Shown here: positions 1 through 6,057 of the stretch, one piece after another | Numbering within the stretch: position 1 is the stretch's first letter | How the letters are laid out: the number at the start of each line of letters is the position of its first letter | Source of the DNA: CAZYWA01 sp964650975 [NCBI: uncultured bacterium] | Lineage (GTDB): Bacteria; JADJOY01 | Length of the DNA: 6,839 nt | Reading direction: 5' to 3' | Assembly: GCA_964650975.1 (NCBI GenBank) | Contig: CAZYWA010000442.1 | Span: 1-6,839 of the forward strand | Position numbers and translations under genes: made by a program | The notes under the pieces: generated by a model | The model's database searches: none | What the model was told of the DNA's origin: nothing | Seen by the model: only the letters and a program-made list of their open reading frames with translations

Positions 1-612
1 GGGCTTGGCTCCGAGCGTCGCCTCCATCGGCGCAGCGCCGAGGCCCCAGGGGTAGTCGGCGAGCGTCGAGAAGTGCAGCGCGTCGGCGCTGCCATCGAGC
101 AGTGCGTGGTAGAGGGTGCCGGTCATGATCTGCGGATAGAGCGGCGGATCGTCGACCTCGACGTCGTCTTGCTTCGAGGATGCCCCACCTCGCGCAACCG
201 TGACCGTCACCGTGGGACCGGTCAGGCCGGCTGCGTCGAGCTCGAGCTCCGGCTTCCGTTCCCGATCCCGCTCCAGCCGGTGGAGGTGCAGCGGAACCAT
301 CACTCCGTCGTGGACCTCACCCTCGTCGATCTCGGTCCACACGGCGCCGTCCGCGAACACCAGCGCCCAGCGAAAGGCGTAGGCGGCTCCGGTGCGCGAG
401 ATCTCGAGGTACTCGATCGCGTGGCGGGCTGGATTGCTCACATCGACGAGCTCGGTCCGTGCTCGCGCCGGCGCGAGCGTCGACCCGATCGGGATGGGCT
501 TCGCACCCACCAACCGCGCGTCGCCCCACCACGCGACGAGCGCCAGGGCGCAACGGAGCACCTTCCGGATATACGCTCTCAAAACACCGTTTCCGCGCAG
601 GCAGGTGCCCAT
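1..612 (-). CDS. Unrecognised, probably exported protein (C-terminus beyond left edge)
   Basis: An uninterrupted minus-strand frame runs from ATG at 612 to the first base of the window, giving at least 204 codons with no stop, so the gene is cut by the left edge. I do not recognise the family. The N-terminal part has a basic stretch followed by a hydrophobic one (RKVLRCALALVAWW, about residues 16-29), which resembles a signal peptide or single membrane anchor. The remainder looks like a soluble beta-rich protein, with short runs such as YAFRWALVFADG, TVTVTVARG and YPQIMTGTLYHALLDG. The start is uncertain. ATG at 627 and TTG at 582 are in frame, and none has a clear Shine-Dalgarno site. TTG 582 would place the basic and hydrophobic segment right at the N-terminus, as expected for a signal peptide. 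It is transcribed divergently from the sigma factor gene. The amino-acid composition reads as a real protein, unlike the plus-strand frames over the same bases. Confidence 0.7.
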   Translation of the reverse strand, partial: MGTCLRGNGVLRAYIRKVLRCALALVAWWGDARLVGAKPIPIGSTLAPARARTELVDVSNPARHAIEYLEISRTGAAYAFRWALVFADGAVWTEIDEGEVHDGVMVPLHLHRLERDRERKPELELDAAGLTGPTVTVTVARGGASSKQDDVEVDDPPLYPQIMTGTLYHALLDGSADALHFSTLADYPWGLGAAPMEATLGAKP

Positions 613-687
613 GGCGGGCGGTAGCATACGCGCCCGAACCGGTCCCGCGCGACCAGTTTTGGATCCACCTGCAGCCCTCCCGACGCC

Positions 688-728
688 CTTACAAAGTAGG
701 TGCGCTCGCGGAAATAATTTGGTATGCT
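688..728 (+). promoter_or_regulatory. Candidate promoter for the sigma factor gene
   Basis: An AT-rich patch in a GC-rich intergenic region holds TATGCT at 723-728, preceded by GG, and AATAAT at 713-718, which matches the -10 consensus at five of six positions. CTTACA at 688-693 is the best -35-like hexamer, 19 bp before AATAAT. No good -35 lies 17 bp before TATGCT. The leader to the chosen sigma start would be nearly 200 nt long. This is pattern matching only. Confidence 0.3.
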
Positions 729-793
729 ACGGCGTCTAAGCGGCTAGAGCGCCCAAGCGCCCCTGGCTACCGCGATCCACGAGACGAGATTCG

Positions 794-806
794 CTAGAAA
801 ATCTAG
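794..806. repeat. Small AT-rich dyad in the sigma leader
   Basis: CTAGA and TCTAG form a perfect 5-bp inverted repeat around AAA, in the long leader between the candidate promoter and the sigma start. It is too short to call an operator with confidence, but its symmetry and AT content stand out from the surrounding sequence. Confidence 0.25.
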
Positions 807-892
807 AGAGTTAGACCGGCCCTGCTCACCGGGCGAGGTGAGGGTGTTCCCACCTACGACGCAGTGCGCCGTAGAGCGGGGTCGGCGGAACG

Positions 893-908
893 GATCCCAG
901 GTGGGATC
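893..908. repeat. 7-bp dyad just before the sigma ribosome binding site
   Basis: GATCCCA and TGGGATC are perfect inverted repeats separated by GG. As RNA this would form a 6-bp stem with an AGGT loop, ending two bases before the AAGGCGG ribosome binding site. It could be a protein-binding dyad or a weak hairpin affecting translation of the sigma factor. Confidence 0.35.
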
Positions 909-910
909 GA

Positions 911-917
911 AAGGCGG
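911..917 (+). promoter_or_regulatory. Ribosome binding site that sets the sigma factor start
   Basis: AAGGCGG differs from the ideal AAGGAGG at one base and sits 7 nt before ATG 925. This favours ATG 925 over the in-frame GTG at 838 and the ATG at 937. Confidence 0.6.
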
Positions 918-924
918 CGAGGCG

Positions 925-2166
925 ATGTCGGACACCATGCAGAACGAGCAGGAGCCCTTCGAGCTGGCGGAAGGGGTGCCGGGCGAAGAGGAACTCTTCG
1001 ACCCGCAGGACGCCGCGGCGCTCGAGGGTGAGGATCTTCCTCCGCCCGAGCCGATCCCGCTCGCTGAGTCGGACGAGATCCCGCTCAGCGACCCCGCGGC
1101 CGTCGAGCTTTTGTACTACCGCGAGATGAGCATGATCCCGCTTCCCTCGCGGGATCGGGAGCTCGAGATCGCCGGCCGGATCGACGCAGCTCGCGCGACC
1201 ATCCGCGATCTGATCGTGAAGCCGCCTCCCGGTGTGAAGCGGCTGTGTCCAGTCTACTCGCGGCTGCGGACCGAGATGGCGCTGGTCATGGAGATCCCCG
1301 ACGGTTTCACGGAGACTCTGGTCGAGGAGCTTCGCGCGCTCATCCTGCCCAAGCCGTCGCCGGCGATGAAGCCCGAGCACCGGGTCGGGATTCGCGCATT
1401 CCTGAAGAGCGTTTCGCTGGCTTTCGAGGCCCTCAAGGACGCCAAGAACGAGCTCACCGAGGCGAACCTTCGGCTGGTGATCCACATCGCCAACCGCTAC
1501 CGGCAGCACCAGCTTCCGCTCATGGATCTGATCCAGGAGGGGAACCTCGGCCTTATGAAGGCGGTCGAGAAGTTCGACGCGTCGCGTGGCTATCGTTTCA
1601 GCACGTACGCCGTGTGGTGGATCCGGCAGTACATCAAGCGCGCGCTCGAGAACCACGGCGCCGCGGTGCGCACGCCGATCTACGTGCAGGACGCCCGGCG
1701 GCGCGTGATGCGCACCAGCCGCGAGCTGCGCCGCAAGCTCGGCCGCAAGCCCGAGGTCTGGGAGATCGCGCAAGACGAAGGCATGCCGGTCGAGAAGGTC
1801 GAGGATCTGCTCGGGCTGCGCACCGAGGCGGTGAGCCTCGACGAGCCGCCCGCGGGGCGCGAGGATCGCGCCCTGGTCGAGATCCTGGAGGACGTGAAGG
1901 CGAGCTCGCCGTTCGAGTCGGCGCTCGATGCGGAGCTGACGAGCGCGGTGCAGAGCGCGCTCGCGACGCTGCCGCCCCGCGAGGAGAAGATCCTGCGGCT
2001 GCGGTTCGGGATCGGGATCGGAGAGCCTTCGGGTCACACGCTGCGCGAGATCAGCCGGCTCTTCAACCTCACCCACGAGCGCATCCGGCAGATCGAGGCC
2101 AAGGCGCTGCAGCGGCTGCGCACCACGATCGAGGCGCAGAAGCTCGAGGCGATCGTCGCCGACTGA
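925..2166 (+). CDS. RNA polymerase sigma-70 family factor (RpoD/RpoS-like, reduced insert)
   Basis: A 413-residue sigma factor that would direct core RNA polymerase to a promoter class. Residues 1-52 are acidic. Region 1.2 is at about 55-88 (LLYYREMSMIPL), followed by an insert of roughly 85 residues in place of the much longer non-conserved region of E. coli RpoD; RpoS lacks one. Region 2 (174-255) carries the hallmarks NLRLVIHIAN, DLIQEGNLGLMKAVEKFD and the WW dyad at 231-232. Region 3 spans about 256-330, and region 4 (345-400) includes ERIRQIEAKALQRLR. Two residues that contact promoters differ from E. coli RpoD by alignment: T440 is K238 (Q437 is kept as Q235) and R584 is H384. The start at 925 is chosen for its AAGGCGG site; an upstream GTG (838) would add 29 unconserved-looking residues. 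The short insert and altered contacts suggest an alternative (group 2) sigma, but a primary sigma cannot be excluded. Confidence 0.93.
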   Translation: MSDTMQNEQEPFELAEGVPGEEELFDPQDAAALEGEDLPPPEPIPLAESDEIPLSDPAAVELLYYREMSMIPLPSRDRELEIAGRIDAARATIRDLIVKPPPGVKRLCPVYSRLRTEMALVMEIPDGFTETLVEELRALILPKPSPAMKPEHRVGIRAFLKSVSLAFEALKDAKNELTEANLRLVIHIANRYRQHQLPLMDLIQEGNLGLMKAVEKFDASRGYRFSTYAVWWIRQYIKRALENHGAAVRTPIYVQDARRRVMRTSRELRRKLGRKPEVWEIAQDEGMPVEKVEDLLGLRTEAVSLDEPPAGREDRALVEILEDVKASSPFESALDAELTSAVQSALATLPPREEKILRLRFGIGIGEPSGHTLREISRLFNLTHERIRQIEAKALQRLRTTIEAQKLEAIVAD

Positions 2167-2187
2167 CCTTCGAAAGCAGCAGGCGCA

Positions 2188-2221
2188 CGAACGGCGCGGG
2201 GCGAAAGCCTCGCGCCGTTCG
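2188..2221 (+). terminator. Strong GAAA-loop hairpin between convergent genes
   Basis: A 15-bp stem (2188-2202 with 2207-2221) closes on a GAAA loop 21 nt after the sigma stop. The only imperfect pair is 2199/2210, which is a G-U wobble in plus-strand RNA but a C-A mismatch in minus-strand RNA, so the hairpin is optimised for the sigma transcript. Only a three-U run (CTTTGG) follows, so it may act as an intrinsic terminator of modest tract strength or as a 3'-end stabiliser. It may also stop transcripts arriving from the lipoprotein gene. A second, weaker hairpin (GAAGCGC/GCGCTTC, 2237-2260) overlaps the end of that convergent gene. Confidence 0.7.
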
Positions 2222-2258
2222 CTTTGGATGCGTCTGGAAGCGCGCTCGCTCGAGCGCT

Positions 2259-2759
2259 TCAGCGAAGCAGGAACGACTTCGTGAAGCCGACGTTGCCGGG
2301 AATCGAGCGAAACTCGAGGTCGTAGCGGACCGCCGCCCCCTGCGGGGTGAACTTGATCCCGACCAGCTTGTAGAGCCCCTGGCCGAAGTCGACGTCGCGA
2401 CCCAAGAGCTCCTTCAGGTCGAGCTCGAGATGGTGGTTGTCGCGCAGTGCTTCGAGTTGGGTGCTGACGGCATCGCCGATCGCCCGCGTGCAATCGAGCG
2501 CCTCGTGGAGACGCTCGCCAGCCGCGTCGTAGTGCTCGGCCTTGAGCTCGTCGCGGACCGCCGTGAACTTGTGGCGGCAGGCGACGACGTCCGCCTTGGG
2601 CGCGCCGAACGACTCGTACTGCCCGACCAGGACGTCGAGGATGGTGAGCGCTTGGTCGTCGTTGGTGAGAGTCAGATCGCTCGGCCGCCGGCCGCTGCAC
2701 GCGGCCAGTCCGCTCGCGAGCACCGCCGCCGCGACGCCCCACCACATTCGATTCTTCAT
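2259..2759 (-). CDS. Small lipoprotein of unknown function, downstream of DsbA-like protein
   Basis: A 166-residue protein with a classic lipoprotein signal. Basic residues (KNR) at 2-4 precede a hydrophobic stretch and the lipobox LAAC, with Cys21 as the lipidated residue. Residue +2 is Ser, so outer membrane delivery is expected under the E. coli rule. I do not recognise the mature domain. Its middle is helical in character (about 30-120, including HYDAAGERLHEALDCTRAIG), and the C-terminal 40 residues look beta-rich (KLVGIKFTPQG, VRYDLEFRSIPGN). The mature chain has two further cysteines, C61 and C90, which could form a disulfide. It starts 10 nt after the stop of the upstream DsbA-like gene. 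The sequence GAGGGG overlapping that stop provides its ribosome binding site, so the two are almost certainly co-transcribed and probably translationally coupled. Confidence 0.85.
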   Translation of the reverse strand: MKNRMWWGVAAAVLASGLAACSGRRPSDLTLTNDDQALTILDVLVGQYESFGAPKADVVACRHKFTAVRDELKAEHYDAAGERLHEALDCTRAIGDAVSTQLEALRDNHHLELDLKELLGRDVDFGQGLYKLVGIKFTPQGAAVRYDLEFRSIPGNVGFTKSFLLR

Positions 2760-2769
2760 CGCTCGCCCC

Positions 2770-3891
2770 TCAGCTCTTCTTCGTATCGCCCAGCTCTCCG
2801 TCGATGATCTCTTTGAAGAAATCGACGCCTTGCGCTCCGCGCACCTTGACGCCGTTCACGAAGAACGACGGCGTACTCTGCACTCCGGCGTTGGCACCCG
2901 CCTCCACGTCCTTCTTGATGCGCGCCTCCATGCGGCCCGACTCGACGCATTGGCGGAAGTCGTTGCCGTCGAGGCCGATCTTCTCCGCGTACTCGACCAG
3001 CTTGTCCACTTCGAGCGCCTGCTGGTTCGCGTAGAGCAGGTCGTGAAGCTCCCAGAACTTGCCCTTCTCTCCAGCACACTCCGATGCCTCGGCGGCCTTC
3101 TGCGCGAAGGGGTGCATGCCGAGCGGGAAGTGCTTGTAGACGAGCCGAATCTTGTCGCCGTATTGCTGGGAGAGCTGCGCCAGCGTCGGCTCGGCCCGGC
3201 CGCAGAACGGGCACTGGAAGTCCGAGAACTCGATGATCGTCACCGGCGCTCCGGCGGCACCCCGCACCGGAGAGTCCCCCACGGCGACCTCGACTCGCTT
3301 GGGCACCGGCGGCTTGAGCGCGATCGAAACCGGACGCCGCGCGCGTACCTCCTCGGTGAACGCCTGCATCCGCTTGTCGCGGCGCTCGCTCATCATCCGG
3401 GTCTGCAGTTGCTGGCGGAACGAGTCGGTTCGCTTCTGCTTCTCGGCGTCGTCCTGAACGCCGGCGAGCCGGCTCTCGAGCACTCGCTTGTACTGATCGT
3501 TGGCGAGTAGTGCGTCGATCTCCTCGGGGGTCGGGGCCTCCACCTTGTCGTCGACCTCGACCTTGAGGAGCTGAGCCACCGTGGTCCCCCGGCTCTTGGC
3601 CTCGAGATCCCACAGACGCTCCTGCACCAGCCGGGTCAAGTACCCGCTGACGATCCGGAAGCGCTGCTGCTCCAGGTCGTCAAGCTCGTTGGCCGCGGCC
3701 TGATCCAGCTCGGCCCGCGTGATCTGGGAGTCGCCCACCGTCGCAACCACGGACGTGGCGTCGCTCGGCGGAGCGGGGCTCGCGGCCGCGGCCGGGGCAC
3801 CCCCATCGGCCGAACGGGTGCACCCGGCGACCAGAACCCATCCAAAAACCACAGCGACTCCGACTGTCCGCGACGACGAGCTTGCCTTCAC
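2770..3891 (-). CDS. Lipoprotein fusing a SurA-like N-terminal region to a DsbA/thioredoxin domain
   Basis: A 373-residue envelope thiol-disulfide oxidoreductase. Residues 1-24 form a lipoprotein signal ending in LVAGC (Cys24), followed by an Ala/Pro/Ser linker. Residues about 48-185 resemble the N-terminal chaperone region of SurA/PpiC-type foldases (VVATVGDSQITRAELDQAA, then a long charged helical stretch), but no parvulin isomerase domain follows. Residues about 198-368 are a DsbA/BdbD-type thioredoxin fold: VTIIEFSDFQCPFCG with active site C227-P-F-C230, and STPSFFVNG with the cis-proline P341. Two more cysteines are C272 and C315. The start is GTG 3891, with AGGAG 7 nt upstream; the frame stays open further upstream, but those residues would bury the lipobox. 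It is followed after 10 nt by a small cysteine-containing lipoprotein. The CPFC motif fits an oxidase or isomerase; direction and partner are unknown, and no DsbB or DsbD is present here. Confidence 0.9.
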   Translation of the reverse strand: MKASSSSRTVGVAVVFGWVLVAGCTRSADGGAPAAAASPAPPSDATSVVATVGDSQITRAELDQAAANELDDLEQQRFRIVSGYLTRLVQERLWDLEAKSRGTTVAQLLKVEVDDKVEAPTPEEIDALLANDQYKRVLESRLAGVQDDAEKQKRTDSFRQQLQTRMMSERRDKRMQAFTEEVRARRPVSIALKPPVPKRVEVAVGDSPVRGAAGAPVTIIEFSDFQCPFCGRAEPTLAQLSQQYGDKIRLVYKHFPLGMHPFAQKAAEASECAGEKGKFWELHDLLYANQQALEVDKLVEYAEKIGLDGNDFRQCVESGRMEARIKKDVEAGANAGVQSTPSFFVNGVKVRGAQGVDFFKEIIDGELGDTKKS

Positions 3892-3898
3892 CGTAGGG

Positions 3899-3903
3899 CT
3901 CCT
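3899..3903 (-). promoter_or_regulatory. Ribosome binding site setting the GTG start of the DsbA-like gene
   Basis: On the minus strand AGGAG lies 7 nt before GTG 3891. It selects this start over upstream ATG codons in the same frame and puts the lipobox at the right distance from the N-terminus. Confidence 0.75.
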
Positions 3904-3946
3904 GAGCAGCGAGAGAGGTTCCGCGGATGCCAAAAACCGAGTGAGG

Positions 3947-3975
3947 AAGCTACCATGCGGTCTCCACCCGAGCAA
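3947..3975 (-). promoter_or_regulatory. Candidate promoter for the DsbA-like lipoprotein operon
   Basis: On the minus strand TTGCTC (3975-3970) and GGTAGCTT, with TAGCTT at 3952-3947, are separated by exactly 17 bp, and the putative start of transcription lies about 50 nt before the GTG. Both hexamers match the sigma-70 consensus at only three of six positions. Confidence 0.3.
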
Positions 3976-4064
3976 CGAATCCAGCCGAGCGAAGTCGGCT
4001 CCGTTGGCACCGGATGGCCACGACGGCGAGGTGCTGCCCGGGATCCAGAGCTTTCCAGCCTCCC

Positions 4065-4093
4065 TTTCCACCGCCCGGGTGACTCGCTAGACT
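4065..4093 (+). promoter_or_regulatory. Candidate sigma-70 promoter for rplC
   Basis: TTTCCA (4065-4070) and TAGACT (4088-4093) each match the sigma-70 consensus at four of six positions and have the ideal 17-bp spacing. Transcription would begin about 30 nt before the rplC start. This supports independent expression of rplC, outside a ribosomal protein operon. Confidence 0.5.
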
Positions 4094-4130
4094 TTGCCGT
4101 TTTGGTGCGGCTCGGGGGTGAGGAACAGCC

Positions 4131-4811
4131 ATGTCGATTCAAATGCTCGGAACCAAGCTCGGGATGAGTCAGGTGTTCTCCGAATCCGGGGAACGTGTGC
4201 CGGTCACGCTGGTGGAGGCCGGTCCGCTCACCGTGGTTCAGGTCAAGACCTCGGCCAGCGACGGTTACGACGCGCTTCAGCTCGGCTACGGCCAGCGGAA
4301 GACGACGTTCAAGTCGAAACCGCTGCAGGGCCACTTCAAGAAGGCCGGCATCCGACCGACCCGGGCGCTGCGCGAGAGCCGCGTCTCCGGTGACGAGGTC
4401 GCGAAGCACAAGGCCGGCGACCGGATCACGCTCGACACGCTGTTCGCGAAGGGCGACTGGATCGACGTCACCGCGACGTCGAAGGGGCGCGGTTTCGCGG
4501 GCGTCATGAAGCGCCATGGCTTCCGCGGCAAGAACCAGTCGCACGGCACCCACGAGACCGAGCGCCACGGCGGCTCGATCGGCATGCACACCGAGCCCGG
4601 CCGCGTGTGGAAGGGCCACGGAATGGCCGGTCAGATGGGAAACAAGCGCGTGACCGTGGTCGGCCTCGAGGTCGTCGACGTTCGCCCCGAGGAGAATCTG
4701 CTGCTGATCCGCGGCGGTGTCCCCGGCTCGACCCGCTCCCTGGTCATGATTCGTCCGTCGGTCAGGCGCAAGAAGAAGCGCGCCGCCGCGGCACCGGCCA
4801 AGGCCGGCTGA
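4131..4811 (+). CDS. rplC: 50S ribosomal protein L3
   Basis: A 226-residue L3, a 23S rRNA-binding protein needed early in large-subunit assembly, with an extension reaching near the peptidyl transferase centre. It begins with the typical MLGTKLGMSQVF motif (5-16) and VPVTLVEAGP (23-32). The central extension contains SKGRGFAGVMKRHGFRG (117-133), SHGTHETERHGGSIG (137-151) and the highly conserved MAGQMGNKRVTV (165-176). Gln168 corresponds to the glutamine that PrmB methylates in E. coli L3. LLLIRGGVPGS (191-200) and a basic tail RRKKKR end the protein. ATG 4131 is preceded by GGTGAGGA at a 6-nt spacing. The usual operon partners are absent: rpsJ is not upstream and rplD is not downstream. Instead a divergent lipoprotein operon precedes it and a reductase follows 46 nt later. 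All key motifs are intact, so it looks functional. Confidence 0.97.
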   Translation: MSIQMLGTKLGMSQVFSESGERVPVTLVEAGPLTVVQVKTSASDGYDALQLGYGQRKTTFKSKPLQGHFKKAGIRPTRALRESRVSGDEVAKHKAGDRITLDTLFAKGDWIDVTATSKGRGFAGVMKRHGFRGKNQSHGTHETERHGGSIGMHTEPGRVWKGHGMAGQMGNKRVTVVGLEVVDVRPEENLLLIRGGVPGSTRSLVMIRPSVRRKKKRAAAAPAKAG

Positions 4812-4857
4812 GTCCCGCCTCTTCTCGGTTGTCTTCCTGCTTCCGGCGGCTGAACCC

Positions 4858-5640
4858 ATGGCGACCACGCTGGACGGGTTTCGGCTCGACGGCCGCGTGG
4901 CGCTGGTCACGGGCGCGAGTCGTGGCATCGGCGAAGCGATCGCGACGGCGCTGGCCGAGGCTGGCGCCGAGGTGGTGCTGACCAGCCGCAAGGTCGAGGG
5001 CGCGCAGGCCGTCGCCGAGAGGCTGGTGGAACGCGGCCATCGTGCATCCGCCATCGGATGCCACAACGGACGGCGTGCCGACATCGACGCCCTCTTCCAG
5101 CGCATCCAGAGCGAACGCGGGCGTTTGGATGTGCTGGTGAACAACGCCGCGACCAACCCGCTCTTCGGGCCCATGATGGGGGCCGAGGAAGGCGCGATCC
5201 AGAAGGTCTTCGAGGTCAACGTGCAGGGGATGCTCTTCTGCACCCAGCGCGCCGCCGAGCTCATGGGGAGCCAGGCCGACCAGCCGGGCGGCCGCGGTTC
5301 GATCGTGAACGTGGCGTCGGTCGCCGGGATCGAGCCGATGCCCGGGATCGGGGTGTACTCAGCGACCAAGGCCGCGGTGATCAACCTGACGCGGGGCTTC
5401 GCCAGCGAGCTCGCCGGCGCCGGAATCCGGGTCAATGCGATCGCGCCCGGCCTGATCGAGACCCGCTTCTCGGCGGCGCTGATCGAGACTCCCGAGATCG
5501 CCGAGCAGGCGCTGCAGCGCATCCCCATGGGACGTTTCGGCCAGCCGAGCGAGGTCGCCGGCGCGGCACTGTTCCTCGCGTCGCCCGCGTCGAGCTATGT
5601 CACCGGCTCGGTGCTCGTGGTCTCCGGCGGCTATCTCTAG
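4858..5640 (+). CDS. Short-chain dehydrogenase/reductase, DHRS4-like
   Basis: A 260-residue classical SDR, an NAD(P)(H)-dependent oxidoreductase of carbonyl or alcohol substrates, cytosolic. It shows the cofactor motif TGASRGIG (18-25), NNAA (95-98) and the catalytic tetrad N121, S154, Y167 and K171 (YSATK), followed by the PGLIETRFS segment (197-205) and the C-terminal VTGSVLVVSGG. The residues after the second beta strand (SRK, 43-45) favour NADP(H), because a basic residue replaces the acidic one typical of NAD enzymes. The run IGCHNGRRADI and the NNAATNPLFGPMM segment resemble the DHRS4/carbonyl reductase branch more than FabG. The substrate cannot be told from sequence. ATG 4858 has only a weak ribosome binding site. 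It lies 46 nt after rplC with no terminator between them, so co-transcription from the rplC promoter is likely. Confidence 0.92.
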   Translation: MATTLDGFRLDGRVALVTGASRGIGEAIATALAEAGAEVVLTSRKVEGAQAVAERLVERGHRASAIGCHNGRRADIDALFQRIQSERGRLDVLVNNAATNPLFGPMMGAEEGAIQKVFEVNVQGMLFCTQRAAELMGSQADQPGGRGSIVNVASVAGIEPMPGIGVYSATKAAVINLTRGFASELAGAGIRVNAIAPGLIETRFSAALIETPEIAEQALQRIPMGRFGQPSEVAGAALFLASPASSYVTGSVLVVSGGYL

Positions 5641-5643
5641 TCG

Positions 5644-5661
5644 CGCCCGAGAAGCTCGGCG
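5644..5661. terminator. Possible bidirectional hairpin between convergent stops
   Basis: The 21 bp between the reductase stop and the TPR-protein stop are almost filled by an imperfect hairpin (CGCCCGAG, AAG loop, CTCGGCG, with one bulged C). There is no U-tract on either strand. It could hold back read-through in both directions, but the evidence is thin. Confidence 0.3.
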
Positions 5662-6057
5662 TCAGCGCCCCAGCAGCTCGAGCTCACGGATTCGCAGCGC
5701 CAGGCAAGCCTGGTTCGTGGGATCGCTGCGCTGGCGTGCTTCCTCGTACCAGCGGATCGCGCCTTCGACATCGCCTTGCTCGTGACACAGCTCCGCGATC
5801 CGCGAAGCCAGCCTCGGTCCCGCACCCGGGGCCCGCGAGTAGGAACCGCGCAGCACCGACAAGGCTTCCCGGCGATGACCGCGCTGCACCAGCACGCGCG
5901 CCAGGTCGAGGATCAAATCGAGGCCCGAGGGATCGGCCTCGACCGCCGATCGCAGCAACCGCTCGGCGGCTTCCAGGTCACCGCATCGTTCGTGAGCCCA
6001 AGCGGTCTGACGAACGATGAAGCTGGCCGACGGCGAAAGCACGGGCTCGGGGGTCAT
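5662..6057 (-). CDS. Small three-TPR protein, coupled to the CRP-like regulator
   Basis: A 131-residue protein made almost entirely of three tetratricopeptide repeats, a helical scaffold for protein-protein contacts. The repeats are at about 11-45 (AWAHERCGDLEAAERLLRSA, ending ADPSG), 46-80 (LARVLVQRGHRREALSVLRG) and 81-115 (IAELCHEQGDVEGAIRWYEEA, ending SDPTN), with a final helix (LALRIRELELLG). Each shows the canonical spacing of small and aromatic residues. No signal peptide or membrane segment is seen, so it is probably cytoplasmic. Its ATG overlaps the stop of the upstream CRP-like gene as ATGA. There is no Shine-Dalgarno sequence, which implies that translation depends on ribosomes finishing the upstream gene. 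The same frame stays open further upstream, but that translation is low-complexity Arg/Gly-rich shadow sequence. The pairing suggests that the TPR protein binds or modulates the regulator. Confidence 0.85.
   Translation of the reverse strand: MTPEPVLSPSASFIVRQTAWAHERCGDLEAAERLLRSAVEADPSGLDLILDLARVLVQRGHRREALSVLRGSYSRAPGAGPRLASRIAELCHEQGDVEGAIRWYEEARQRSDPTNQACLALRIRELELLGR

Noticed and set aside
73-797. Several plus-strand open frames at the left end
   Set aside because: Their translations are Arg/Pro/Ser-rich and lack start signals, while the minus strand over the same bases reads as a plausible protein.
826-2745. A 639-codon open frame on the minus strand opposite the sigma gene
   Set aside because: It is Arg/Leu/Asp-rich shadow translation of the sigma and lipoprotein genes in high-GC DNA. 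It shows no domain, while the genes it overlaps have unmistakable motifs.
1245-2807. A 520-codon plus-strand open frame inside the sigma gene
   Set aside because: It overlaps the sigma coding sequence in another frame and extends across the terminator and the antisense lipoprotein. The translation is Ala/Arg/Gly-rich with no motif.
3892-4071. N-terminal extension of the DsbA-like lipoprotein to ATG 4071
   Set aside because: It would bury the lipobox about 80 residues into the protein. GTG 3891 has an ideal AGGAG site and gives a normal lipoprotein signal.
4792-4812. CCGGCC-AA-GGCCGG palindrome at the end of rplC as a terminator
   Set aside because: It lies inside the coding sequence, has a two-base loop and no U-tract. 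It is explained by Ala/Lys/Gly codons of the basic tail.
3888-5528. A 546-codon minus-strand open frame over rplC and the reductase
   Set aside because: Both plus-strand genes here have intact family motifs and start signals. The antisense frame has low-complexity composition.
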